Positions 8,147 through 16,348 of a stretch of DNA of 64,000 nucleotides are shown in pieces. The position numbers were made by a program, and so were the translations under genes. The DNA is from Pseudomonadota bacterium (GTDB lineage Bacteria > Pseudomonadota > Alphaproteobacteria > Acetobacterales > Acetobacteraceae), in the NCBI GenBank assembly GCA_021845595.1, contig JAJZVV010000010.1:90677-154676 (forward strand), written 5' to 3'. Numbering within the stretch: the first letter of the stretch is position 1; the number at the start of each line of letters is the position of its first letter. The notes under the pieces were generated by a model that saw only the letters and a program-made list of their open reading frames with translations, was not told where the DNA came from and searched no databases.

Positions 8147-8889
8147 CGCCGCCAACGGTTCGCCCGCCGTTCCAGCGGCTGCAGCAGCACCCATTCGATC
8201 GCCTGCACGACAAGGATGAACGCCAGCGTATAGGCCAGGATGCCGGTCACGTCGAAGAGCTGGAAATAGGATTCGATCTGGAACCCCACGCCGTTGCTGC
8301 GCCCGAGCAGTTCGACCACGAGCACGATCTTCCAGATGATGGCAAGCCCCGAGCGCGCGGCAGCGAACAGATAAGGCGCCAGCTGCGGCAGGACGACATG
8401 GCGCAGCCGCGCCCACCGCCCCATGCGAAAGCTCTGCGCCATCTCCGCCAGGCCGCGATCGAGCGCCCGCGCGCCCTCGCGCAGCGTCACCGCCGTGCTC
8501 GGCAGCTTGTTCAGCGCCACCGCCGCGATCGCCGCCCACTCGTTGAGCCCGAACCACACATACATCAGCACGATCACGACCAGCGCCGGCAGATTGAGCA
8601 GCACCGTGACCCACGAATCGAGCGCGAGGTCCAGCCGCCGCCACGCGCCCATGGCGATGCCCAGCGCGGTGCCGAAAACCATGGCGACGGTGAAGGAGGC
8701 GACGACGCGGGCCAGCGTGATGCCGAGATTGACCAGCAGCGGCCCGGCAACGGCTTCGTGCAGCATCGCCCCGGCGACCGTCGAGGCCGCGGGCAGCATG
8801 CGGCTGCCGGCCAGCCGGGCCACCAGTTCCCAGACCAGCAGCAGGCCGAACGCCGAGGCCAGCCGCGCCGTGACCGCTGCCCGCGTCAG
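8143..8889 (-). CDS. ABC importer permease (SsuC/TauC-like)
   Basis: This is an inner-membrane permease of about 248 residues with roughly six hydrophobic segments and the EAA loop typical of BPD transporters (the EMAQSFRMGRWARLRHVVLP region). No ATG, GTG or TTG is available at the expected start. The reading frame passes the binding-protein stop (8886-8888), and the first plausible codon is a CTG at 8889-8887 that overlaps that stop, so translation probably depends on coupling. The next in-frame ATG would remove the first membrane helix. The gene is the middle member of the three-gene importer operon. Confidence 0.85.
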   Translation of the reverse strand: MTRAAVTARLASAFGLLLVWELVARLAGSRMLPAASTVAGAMLHEAVAGPLLVNLGITLARVVASFTVAMVFGTALGIAMGAWRRLDLALDSWVTVLLNLPALVVIVLMYVWFGLNEWAAIAAVALNKLPSTAVTLREGARALDRGLAEMAQSFRMGRWARLRHVVLPQLAPYLFAAARSGLAIIWKIVLVVELLGRSNGVGFQIESYFQLFDVTGILAYTLAFILVVQAIEWVLLQPLERRANRWRR

Positions 8890-9863
8890 GATGGTCCCGC
8901 CTGCCAGAACGTGCCCGCCGGCAGGGTCCGCGCCTTGCCCACGAGCGCCTCGCCGCCGGTTTCGGCGAGCACGGTGAACAGGGCCGCCGCAGCGTCGCGC
9001 TCCGGCGCGCCGAAGCCGCGCGGAATGCCGCGCCGGTAATAGGCCATCAGCTGAGCCAGCTCGGCATCGGTCTGCGTCGCCGTCAGGGGCCTGAGCGCCT
9101 GCCACTCGGCGTCCTGTTCGGCGAGGATGCGCTGCGCCTTGGCCGCCGCGGCGAGGAACCCGTCGAGCGCCGGACGCTGGCGCGCCGCCCAGGAGTCGGC
9201 GAACACATAGCCGACGACGGGCACCGTGCCTTGGATGCCGAGGCCGCGCACGGCGTCCTCGACGCTCAGCACCTGGCGCATGCCCGCGGCCTCGGCACGG
9301 GCTGCGAAGGGCCAGAAGGTCAGCACCGCATCGAGCCGGCCGGACGCGACCTCCTGGGCCAGCAATGGCGGCGGCGCGAAGCGCTTCTCCACCGCCTGGT
9401 CGAGATCGAGCCCGAGGGTGCGCTGGGCGTAGGCGCGCAGGATCAGCCAGCTCTTGTCGATCGGGCTGCCGGCGATCCCGAGCCGGCGGCCCTTGAGGTC
9501 GGCGATCGAGCGAACCGGCGAGGCGGCGGGTGCGACGACGGCGCCGGCGACGTTGGAGAATGGCGAAAACGTCCAATCAGCCCCAGCGGCGCGCTGGCGG
9601 GCGACCCAGAGCCAGTCCTGCGCGGTGAGATCGACGCTGCCGGCCTGCATCGCCACCTGCGTCGCCTGCGACCCGGCCAGTTCCACCGCCTCGATCGTGA
9701 CCCCGGCCTCGGCGTCGAGATGGTGCCGGCGGATGACGTCGAGTTCCCAGGACACGGTGCCGAAGCGCAGCACGCCGAGCCGCACCACCGGGGCCGCCCG
9801 CGCCGTGCGGGCGAGTGCCGCGGTCGCGCACGCGCCCAGCAGGGCGCGCCTGCCAATGGTCAT
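8886..9863 (-). CDS. ABC importer periplasmic substrate-binding protein (SsuA/THI5-like)
   Basis: The protein has 325 residues with an N-terminal export signal containing GRRALLGACATAALA, close to a Tat signal, and cleavage near ARAAP. The mature part has the SsuA/NMT1 fold pattern: VRLGVLRFGTVSWELDVI near the start, an ATQVAMQAGSVDLTAQDW hinge region and a C-terminal helical half. The ATG at 9863 has a GGAGAGGAG site. It heads the importer operon. The ligand is unknown. Sulfonate-like or cofactor-precursor ligands would fit the family, and context does not decide. Confidence 0.88.
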   Translation of the reverse strand: MTIGRRALLGACATAALARTARAAPVVRLGVLRFGTVSWELDVIRRHHLDAEAGVTIEAVELAGSQATQVAMQAGSVDLTAQDWLWVARQRAAGADWTFSPFSNVAGAVVAPAASPVRSIADLKGRRLGIAGSPIDKSWLILRAYAQRTLGLDLDQAVEKRFAPPPLLAQEVASGRLDAVLTFWPFAARAEAAGMRQVLSVEDAVRGLGIQGTVPVVGYVFADSWAARQRPALDGFLAAAAKAQRILAEQDAEWQALRPLTATQTDAELAQLMAYYRRGIPRGFGAPERDAAAALFTVLAETGGEALVGKARTLPAGTFWQAGPS

Positions 9864-9935
9864 GACGCTCCTCTCCCGAAATCGAAGGGTTGATCGCAGA
9901 TTTCGCTGCATAACGCGCCCGATCGCCGCGGACTG

Positions 9936-10481
9936 TCAATGCTCGCCCGGATCACCGAGAATCCGGTCATCGAGCAGGAAACGCAGCCCGCGCTGCCAGG
10001 ATTCGTCGGTGTTGCCCCGGATGTCGACGCTGCCCGCGCGCACCACGGCCCCGGTCGCGGCGTCCTCGATGACGAGATTGATGTTGAGGATCAGTTCGCT
10101 CACCTTCTGCACCCAGCCATAGCAGGCGAGCGGTGCGCCCAGCGCCTGCGCGGCGCTGCGCTCGCAGCCGTTGCAGTGCAGGATCCCGGCACTCGGATCG
10201 AGCGCGGCCCGCAGCCGGGCCGGGTCGGCGATGCGATAGCGGCCGGAGGCGGCGAGCGCGGTGCGCAGCGTGTCGCCGAGGGCCTTGATGCGCGCGATCT
10301 CGGCGGCGCCCGGCGGGCTCGGCGAGGTATCGACCAGGGAAAAATCGAACACCGCAAGCAGAGGCGGCTCCGCGCGCGCCGCGTCCGCAACCTCGGTCAG
10401 CGCCGCGAGCGCGACCAGCATCCGCAGCGCGACCCGCCTCGGCAGGCCCGGCTTGCCGGCCCGTCCGTGTCGTGAAACCAT
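9936..10481 (-). CDS. DUF2380-type secreted protein associated with PQQ-dependent ABC genes
   Basis: The 181-residue product has an N-terminal signal (RVALRMLVALAALTEVADAARAE). The mature part begins with LLAVFDFSLVDTS and contains a CNGCERSAAQALGA segment with two cysteines. This pattern matches the DUF2380 proteins that repeatedly sit beside PQQ-associated ABC systems; the biochemical role is unknown. It is transcribed away from that ABC operon from a shared 120-base intergenic region. The ATG at 10481 has a G-rich ribosome site (GGGGGTGG). Confidence 0.8.
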   Translation of the reverse strand: MVSRHGRAGKPGLPRRVALRMLVALAALTEVADAARAEPPLLAVFDFSLVDTSPSPPGAAEIARIKALGDTLRTALAASGRYRIADPARLRAALDPSAGILHCNGCERSAAQALGAPLACYGWVQKVSELILNINLVIEDAATGAVVRAGSVDIRGNTDESWQRGLRFLLDDRILGDPGEH

Positions 10482-10550
10482 GTCCACCCCCTTGCCATAG
10501 GCCTTGCGCGACTGCGCCGCGCCGTCAAGATGCGGCGCGCGAACGGGCCG

Positions 10551-10580
10551 GGCGGGGTGGCGCGGGGCGGGGTGGCGCGG
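10551..10580 (+). repeat. Two perfect 15-base tandem repeats in the divergent promoter region
   Basis: The unit GGCGGGGTGGCGCGG occurs at 10551-10565 and 10566-10580, with a third partial copy after it, directly before the ribosome site of the PQQ-associated binding-protein gene. Confidence 0.8.
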
Positions 10581-10601
10581 GGCGGCAGCGGAGGAAGCGG
10601 A

Positions 10602-11843
10602 ATGCGGAGTGCGGAGGATCGGCGCCGGATGGGCTGGGGCGCCACGCGGCTGGTGCCGGCCCTGATGCTGGCCGCCACGCTCGCGCCCGCCGCGGCCTTC
10701 GCCCAAGCGGGAGCCGCCCAATCCGGAGCGCCAGTCGAAATCACCTATCTCGCCCTCGATGCGCCGCGCCCGCGCCCGTCCACCGAACTGACCCCGCCGC
10801 CCAAGGATGTCGGCCTCGCCGGCGCGCGGCTGGCGCTCGCCGACAACGCCACCACCGGCCGGTTCACCGGCCAGGAATTCAAGCTCGACGAGGCGGTCGG
10901 CGCCGACGCGGCCGCGGTCACGGCGGCGTTCAAGGCACGGCTGGCCGCCGGGGCGCGCAATTTCGTCACCGACCTGCCGCCGCCGCTGCTCCTTGCCCTG
11001 GCGGATCTGCCGGAGGCCAAGGGCGCGACCCTGATCGATGCCACCAGCACGGACGACGCGCTGCGCGGCGCCGATTGCCGGCGCAACGTGCTGCACATGC
11101 TGCCCAGCCGGGCCATGCTCGCCGACGCGCTGATGCAGTATCTCGTGGTGAAGAACTGGCGCCACATCATGCTGGTGCAGGGCAAGGACGCGGACGACGC
11201 GCTCTACGCCGCCGCCATCCGCCATGCGGCGAAGAAATTCCAGGTCGGCATCGTCGCCGACAAGCCCTGGAGCTTCAACGCCGCCGCGCAGCAGGCGGAT
11301 ACCGGGCATTTCCAGGTCAATACCGAAGTCTCCAATCTGACCCAGGGGATTTCCTACGACGTGCTGGTCGTCGCCGACGAGGCGGATAATTTCGGCGACC
11401 AGCTCGGCTATCGCAGCTTCCTGCCCCGCCCCGTCGTCGGCACGCAGGGTCTCACGCCGAGCGCCTGGTCGCCGATGTTCGACGAAATGGGGTCGCGGCA
11501 ATTGCAACTGCGCTTCCTCGCGCTCGCCAAGCGCATGATGACGGACCGCGACTACGGCGCCTGGCTCGCCGTGCGCGCCTTCGGCGAGGCGGCGACACGC
11601 ACCGCCAGCGCCGATCCGGCGGCGATGGCGGCGTTCCTGCATGGTCCGGACTTCACCGTCGCCGGCTACAAGGGCCCGCCGTTCAGCATCCGTCCCTGGG
11701 ATGGACAGCTGCGCCAGCCGGTGCTGCTGGCCGACGATCGCTCGCTGGTCTCGATCTCGCCGCAGCCGGGGTTCCTGCACCAGTTCTACGAGACCGACAC
11801 GCTCGGCACCGACAAACCGGAGACGACATGCCACATGTCCTGA
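10602..11843 (+). CDS. PQQ-associated ABC transporter substrate-binding protein
   Basis: The protein has 413 residues with a signal peptide (about 15-36, AAAFAQ cleavage) and a periplasmic-binding fold of the branched-chain amino-acid type. Recognisable segments are PVEITYLALDAPRPRPS at the mature start, RRNVLHMLPSRAMLADALMQYL, and WRHIMLVQGKDADDALYAAA. This is the binding-protein family found only beside PQQ-dependent alcohol dehydrogenase systems. Relatives in Pseudomonas putida (ped) and Methylobacterium (lut) are linked to lanthanide handling; that role here is inference. The ATG at 10602 has a GGAGGAAG site. The stop overlaps the next gene by 16 bases. Confidence 0.9.
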   Translation: MRSAEDRRRMGWGATRLVPALMLAATLAPAAAFAQAGAAQSGAPVEITYLALDAPRPRPSTELTPPPKDVGLAGARLALADNATTGRFTGQEFKLDEAVGADAAAVTAAFKARLAAGARNFVTDLPPPLLLALADLPEAKGATLIDATSTDDALRGADCRRNVLHMLPSRAMLADALMQYLVVKNWRHIMLVQGKDADDALYAAAIRHAAKKFQVGIVADKPWSFNAAAQQADTGHFQVNTEVSNLTQGISYDVLVVADEADNFGDQLGYRSFLPRPVVGTQGLTPSAWSPMFDEMGSRQLQLRFLALAKRMMTDRDYGAWLAVRAFGEAATRTASADPAAMAAFLHGPDFTVAGYKGPPFSIRPWDGQLRQPVLLADDRSLVSISPQPGFLHQFYETDTLGTDKPETTCHMS

Positions 11844-12799
11844 AGCCGCTGCTCGCCTTCGCGATTCTGGCGCTGCTCAGCCCCGCGGCGCGGGCCGAGC
11901 GGCTGCTGCTGTCGAACGAGAAGGACAACACCATCACCGTCGTCGACGCGGCGAGTCTGAAGATTCTGCAGACCGTCCCGGTCGGCGCGCGGCCGCGCGG
12001 GCTGATCGTCTCCAAGGATGGCAAGAGCGTCTACATCTGCACCAGCGACGCCGACCATATCGAGGTGCTGGACCTGGCGACGCTGAAAGTGACCGGCAAC
12101 CTGCCGAGCGGCGCGGATCCGGAGACCTTCGCGATCAGCCCGGACGGCGACACGCTCTATGTCGCCAACGAGAACGACAACACCATCACCGTGGTGGACG
12201 TGCCCGGCGCGCGCGTGATCGGCGCGGTGTCGACCGGCGTCGAGCCCGAGGGCATGGCGGTGAGCCCCGATGGCAAGCTGCTGATCAACACCTCCGAAAC
12301 CACCAGCATGGTGCATTTCATCAACCCCGAGACCCGCAAGATGATCGGCGGCGTGCTGGTCGGTCAGCGGCCCCGCTACGCCGCCTTCACGCCGGACGGC
12401 AAGCAGGTCTGGGTCTCCTCCGAGGTGGCCGGCTCGGTCGCGGTGATCGACGTCGCGACGCGCAAGATCGTCAATACGATCCACTTCCAGATCCCCGGCG
12501 TGCCGCGCGAGACGGTGCAGGCGGTGGGCATCAACATCACCAACGACGGCAAGACCGCGTTCGTCGCCCTCGGCCCGTCCAACCGCGTCGCCGTGGTCGA
12601 TGTCGCCACCGGCGCGGTGGACAAATATCTGCTGGTCGGCCAGCGCGTCTGGCACATGGCGTTCTCGCAGGACGGCAGCCGGCTCTACACGGCCAACGGC
12701 GTCAGCAACGACATGTCGGTGATCGACGTCGCCGCGCGCAAGGTGCTCAAATCGGTTCCCGTCGGCGAAGAGCCCTGGGGCGTGGTCGATGTCCCCTGA
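11828..12799 (+). CDS. PQQ-associated YVTN beta-propeller protein
   Basis: The 323 residues comprise a signal peptide (about 1-20, ARAE) and about seven YVTN-type blades, seen as repeated SPDG-x-LYVANENDNT-x-VVD, SKDGKSVYIC and SQDGSRLYTANG segments. This is the periplasmic propeller that always accompanies the PQQ-linked ABC genes. It may act as a partner or chaperone for the quinoprotein or its ligand, but its activity is not established. It overlaps both neighbours (16 bases upstream, 11 downstream), so the four genes are co-translated. Confidence 0.92.
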   Translation: MPHVLKPLLAFAILALLSPAARAERLLLSNEKDNTITVVDAASLKILQTVPVGARPRGLIVSKDGKSVYICTSDADHIEVLDLATLKVTGNLPSGADPETFAISPDGDTLYVANENDNTITVVDVPGARVIGAVSTGVEPEGMAVSPDGKLLINTSETTSMVHFINPETRKMIGGVLVGQRPRYAAFTPDGKQVWVSSEVAGSVAVIDVATRKIVNTIHFQIPGVPRETVQAVGINITNDGKTAFVALGPSNRVAVVDVATGAVDKYLLVGQRVWHMAFSQDGSRLYTANGVSNDMSVIDVAARKVLKSVPVGEEPWGVVDVP

Positions 12800-13592
12800 G
12801 GGCACGTCGCCTGAGGGCGTGTCGCCTGAGGGCGCGGTGCCTCCCGCGGGGGAGGCCATGCCGCTGTCGGTCGAAGGGCTGAGCCACGCGTTCGGGGCCC
12901 GCAAGGTTCTGGACGGCGTCGGTCTCGGTGTCGGGCGCGGCGATTTCACCGTGTTGCTCGGGCTCAACGGCGCCGGCAAGAGCACGCTGTTCGCGCTGAT
13001 CACCCGGCTCTATCACAGCAACTCCGGCCGCATCGTGGTCTTCGGCCACGATATCCGGGCCGAGCCGCAGGCGGCGCTGGCCCGCATGGGCGTGGTGTTC
13101 CAGCAGCCGACTCTCGACCTCGACCTCACCGTCGAGCAGAATCTCTACTACCATGCGGCGTTGCACGGGATTTCGCAACGCGCGGTGCGCGCGCGCGTCG
13201 GTGCCGAACTCGCGCGGGTCAATCTCGCCGATCGCCGGCGCGACAAGGTGCGCCAGCTCTCCGGCGGTCAGCGCCGGCGGGTGGAATTGGCGCGCGCGCT
13301 GCTGCACGAGCCGTCGCTGCTGCTGCTCGACGAGCCGACGGTCGGGCTCGACATCGAAAGCCGCCAATTCCTGCTCGAACATGTCCGCCTTCTCTGCCGC
13401 GAGCGCGGGCTGGGCGTGCTGTGGGCGACGCATCTGATCGACGAGGCGGGGGCGGAGGCGAAAGTGGTCGTGCTGCATCGCGGTCGCGTGCTCGCCGCCG
13501 GCGACGTGCCGGCGATCCTGGCGCAGACCGGGGCGGAAACGCTCAAATCCGCCTTCGACCGCCTCACCCGTGCTGGCAGCGAGGCGGCATGA
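12789..13592 (+). CDS. PQQ-associated ABC transporter ATPase
   Basis: The 267 residues have Walker A GLNGAGKST, a VFQQPTLDLDLT Q-loop, the signature LSGGQRRRVELARAL, Walker B LLLLDEPTVGLD and the switch His in WATHLIDEA. It belongs to the DrrA/CcmA-like ATPases of the PQQ-associated system. The N-terminus is unusual: three SPEG repeats (12792-12836) precede the normal domain start near residue 24 (MPLSVEGLS), so translation could also begin at that second Met. Overlaps on both sides place it firmly in the operon. Confidence 0.92.
   Translation: MSPEGTSPEGVSPEGAVPPAGEAMPLSVEGLSHAFGARKVLDGVGLGVGRGDFTVLLGLNGAGKSTLFALITRLYHSNSGRIVVFGHDIRAEPQAALARMGVVFQQPTLDLDLTVEQNLYYHAALHGISQRAVRARVGAELARVNLADRRRDKVRQLSGGQRRRVELARALLHEPSLLLLDEPTVGLDIESRQFLLEHVRLLCRERGLGVLWATHLIDEAGAEAKVVVLHRGRVLAAGDVPAILAQTGAETLKSAFDRLTRAGSEAA
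12792..12836 (+). repeat. Three 15-base in-frame repeats at the ATPase N-terminus
   Basis: Units of 15 bases at 12792, 12807 and 12822 share the core CCTGAGGGC and encode SPEG plus one variable residue. They lie across the stop of the propeller gene and the start of the ATPase gene. Confidence 0.8.
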
Positions 13593-14395
13593 GCCCGGCT
13601 CAGTACGCGCTCTGCCTCAACGGCGTGGTGCGGCGCGAGGCGCTGCGCTGGCTCGGACAGCGCGGCCGGTTCGTCTCGGCACTGGTGCGCCCTCTGGTAT
13701 GGCTGGCGATCTTCGCCGCCGGATTCCACTTCGTGCTCGGCGTCTCGATCATTCCGCCCTACGAGACCTATGTCCCGTACGAGGTCTACATCGCCCCGGG
13801 ACTGCTGGCGATGATCCAGCTTTTCAACGGCATGCAGAGCTCGCTCTCGATGGTCTACGACCGCGAGATGGGCAGCATGCGCTCGCTGATGATCGCGCCC
13901 TTCCCGCGCTGGTTCCTGCTGCTCGCCAAGCTGCTCGCCGGCGTCGCCGTATCCGTCGTGCAGGCCTATATTTTTCTCGTCATCGCCTGGTTCTGGGACA
14001 TCACGCCGCCCTATGCGGGCTATATTTTCGTGCTGCCGGCGCTGGTGCTGGGCGGGCTGATGCTGGGCGCGCTCGGGCTCGTCCTCTCCTCGTTCATCAA
14101 GCAGCTGGAGAACTTCGCCGGGGTGATGAATTTCGTCATCTTCCCGATGTTCTTCACCTCCTCGGCGCTCTATCCGCTGTGGCGGGTGCAGGAGGCGAAC
14201 CAGACGCTGTATTGGATCTGCCAGGCCAATCCGTTCACCCATGCCACCGAACTGATCCGCTTCGCGCTCTATGGCGAGTTCAACGCGGTCTCCGCGGCCG
14301 TCGTCGCCGGCTACACGCTGGTGTTCATGGCGCTTGCGGTGCTTGGCTACGATCCCGGACGCGGGCTGCTGGCGCGGCGGGCGGGCGCGGAGTAG
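13589..14395 (+). CDS. PQQ-associated ABC transporter permease (ABC-2 type)
   Basis: The 268-residue integral membrane protein has about six hydrophobic helices. It carries the ABC-2 features of an N-terminal amphipathic region (RREALRWLGQRGRFVSALVRPL), a cytoplasmic loop MVYDREMGSMRSLMIAPFPRW and a MNFVIFPMFFTSSALYPLW helix. It overlaps the ATPase gene by four bases (ATGA) and ends the four-gene operon. The ABC-2 type usually exports, so the pairing with a periplasmic binding protein leaves the transport direction open. A short GC hairpin follows at 14399-14414. Confidence 0.9.
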   Translation: MSPAQYALCLNGVVRREALRWLGQRGRFVSALVRPLVWLAIFAAGFHFVLGVSIIPPYETYVPYEVYIAPGLLAMIQLFNGMQSSLSMVYDREMGSMRSLMIAPFPRWFLLLAKLLAGVAVSVVQAYIFLVIAWFWDITPPYAGYIFVLPALVLGGLMLGALGLVLSSFIKQLENFAGVMNFVIFPMFFTSSALYPLWRVQEANQTLYWICQANPFTHATELIRFALYGEFNAVSAAVVAGYTLVFMALAVLGYDPGRGLLARRAGAE

Positions 14396-14519
14396 GCCCC
14401 GGGCTCCGGCCCGGCACGTTTGCGGCGACGGAATGACGGCGAATCGCGCCGCGCGCTGATTGACCGGTGGTGCCGCAGGCGATAGCGTTGCGGCAAGGAA
14501 ATTGAATGGGGGATCGTCC

Positions 14520-15080
14520 ATGCGGGTACCGAGTGCGGTGCTCGTCTCCTTTCTGATGCTGCTGGTCGGATTGCTTGGCTTGGCGGGCTACGCGTTCGAG
14601 CACGAGCGCCGCCCGGCGCCGGTGCTCCAGGCCGCAGCTCCGGCCGAGGTCGCACCCGCAGCGGCGGTGGCGCGCGCGTTCACGCCGGAGGAGGACGCCT
14701 ATTCGGTGGCGCTCTGGCCGGTGCATCGCGATCTGGTGGAGGTAGCGGCGGCGCAGCTGACGATGGCCGGGCTCGAATACGCCACCGAAAAACATGACGT
14801 GAATCAGCTCGTCTCCCGGCTGGGTCCGGTGCGGGACGAATTCGTTACTGCCGAGACGAAGACGCGGGCGCTGACGCCCCCCGCCTCGTTGCAGGACATC
14901 CATCAGCGCTATCTCGATGCGATCATGCTCTACGAAAAGGCGGCGACGGAGATGCTGCGGATCGGACATGACAATGACGATCAGCATCTCATCGAGGCCC
15001 AGCCGATGAGCCAGCATGGCGCCGAGGAGCTGATCAAGGTCGGCGACGTGCTCTGGCCGGGGGAGCACAAGCCGAACTGA
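14520..15080 (+). CDS. Membrane-anchored periplasmic protein of unknown function
   Basis: The product has 186 residues. One N-terminal hydrophobic segment (about residues 6-24) is an anchor or uncleaved signal; an Ala/Pro linker (about 31-50) leads to a helical domain of about 130 residues. I recognise no family. The stretch HDNDDQH near residue 150 is acidic but is not a canonical EF-hand loop. The ATG at 14520 has a GGGGGA site. It lies 124 bases after the PQQ-associated permease and before the metallo-hydrolase, so it may belong to the same functional region. Confidence 0.75.
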   Translation: MRVPSAVLVSFLMLLVGLLGLAGYAFEHERRPAPVLQAAAPAEVAPAAAVARAFTPEEDAYSVALWPVHRDLVEVAAAQLTMAGLEYATEKHDVNQLVSRLGPVRDEFVTAETKTRALTPPASLQDIHQRYLDAIMLYEKAATEMLRIGHDNDDQHLIEAQPMSQHGAEELIKVGDVLWPGEHKPN

Positions 15081-15239
15081 CCGCGCGCGGGAACGTGTGT
15101 TCCCCGGGCGAGGTCGCGGCGTGGATCCGGCGTGCGGGTAGCGATGCCTGCAAGGCGTGACTGAGCGGCGCCGGAGCCTTCGGCCCCGGTGAACAAGCAG
15201 TGTCCGCGCAACGGGCACGAGCAGGAGGAAGAACGAACA

Positions 15240-16241
15240 ATGGCGAAAAGATCATTGATTGGAATGGCCTTTGCCGGTGCCCTCGCGGCCACCGGCTTGG
15301 GCCTGCCCGTGACGAGCACCCCGGCGGCGGCGGCCGATACCGTCTGCTCCGTGTGGGTGGTCGAGACCAGCCGGATCCCGCATATCCCGTATGGCGGGTT
15401 CATGCCGGACCGGGCGTTCATTCCGGGCAGCACCAGCCCGATGCACAATGTCGAATGGGCCGATCTGCCGGTGAATATCGGCGTGATCAAGTGCGGCAAC
15501 GAGCTGATGCTGTATGATTCGGGCTGGAAGCAGGCCGAATACCACAAGATGCTCGGGGTCGATCATTTCGTGCCGCTCGCCGATGAGCTGAAGGCCCTCG
15601 GGTTCGACGCCAAGGACGTGACGCGGGTGTTCATCGGCCACGCGCACTGGGACCATGCCGGCCAGCTATCCGATCTGCCCAACGCCACGCTCTATGTGCA
15701 GCGCGAGGAGCTGCGCGGCATCGAGTGGGCGCTGAACTATCCGAACGAGCACATCAAGGCGCAGAACGTCTCCCCCGGCGGCTGCGCGCGCACGCCAGCC
15801 TGCGGCTATGAGCCGCTGACGCTGGAGCAGGTCTACGGCAAGGTCCTCTCCGGCAAGGCGGTGATCGTCGACGGTGAGATGGAAGTCATCCCGGGCGTGA
15901 AGATCCATCCGGCCTTCCGCGCTCACACCAACGGCTCGCAGCTGCTCGAAGTGCCGACGGCGAAGGGCAAGATGGTGTTCGGGTCTGACGCCTATTCGTC
16001 GTGGGAAGGCATCCGCGACTGGATGGTCGCCAACATCCAGCAGACGGACTCGGTGCAGCAGTTCCTCGCCTATGAGAAGTGCTACAAGATCACCGGTGGC
16101 TACAACAACTGCGTCTCGGCGCATGAGCCGACGAGCTATACGGCAGCCTATCCGCTGCTGGCGAACTCGTGGCTGATCGGCAATGGCGCGCATGCGGCTG
16201 AAGTGACGCTCGCGCCCGGCGAGCATTCGCGTAAGCCGTAA
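15240..16241 (+). CDS. Secreted metallo-beta-lactamase-fold hydrolase
   Basis: The 333 residues include a signal peptide (about 1-33, ending PAAAAD). The metal-binding motif HAHWDH (in IGHAHWDHAGQ) is intact, and further ligands are likely the His in FRAHTNGSQL and Asp in FGSDAYSSW. The layout resembles N-acyl-homoserine-lactonase-type members. Quinoprotein-relay hydrolases of the same superfamily also occur near PQQ genes, and the sequence alone does not separate the two. An AGGAGG site precedes the ATG. A strong terminator hairpin follows at 16271, so the gene ends its transcription unit. Confidence 0.88.
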   Translation: MAKRSLIGMAFAGALAATGLGLPVTSTPAAAADTVCSVWVVETSRIPHIPYGGFMPDRAFIPGSTSPMHNVEWADLPVNIGVIKCGNELMLYDSGWKQAEYHKMLGVDHFVPLADELKALGFDAKDVTRVFIGHAHWDHAGQLSDLPNATLYVQREELRGIEWALNYPNEHIKAQNVSPGGCARTPACGYEPLTLEQVYGKVLSGKAVIVDGEMEVIPGVKIHPAFRAHTNGSQLLEVPTAKGKMVFGSDAYSSWEGIRDWMVANIQQTDSVQQFLAYEKCYKITGGYNNCVSAHEPTSYTAAYPLLANSWLIGNGAHAAEVTLAPGEHSRKP

Positions 16242-16270
16242 GCGCACCGTTTCCCCGGTGCTTGAAAGCG

Positions 16271-16304
16271 CGAGAGGCCGGTCCCCGGCCTCTCGTCGCG
16301 TTTT
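16271..16304 (+). terminator. Rho-independent terminator after the metallo-hydrolase
   Basis: Perfect 11-base arms CGAGAGGCCGG (16271-16281) and CCGGCCTCTCG (16285-16295) are followed by TCGCGTTTT. It separates the upstream PQQ region from the propeller-SPFH operon. Confidence 0.8.
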
Positions 16305-16348
16305 CGGGGTTCGCGCCCCCGAGCCGAGCGTGCATAGTACTTGTTCCC

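Noticed and set aside
14964..14987. HDNDDQH segment as a possible EF-hand/lanmodulin-like metal loop
   Set aside because: The spacing and residues do not form a 12-residue EF-hand loop, there is only one such segment, and lanmodulin has several.
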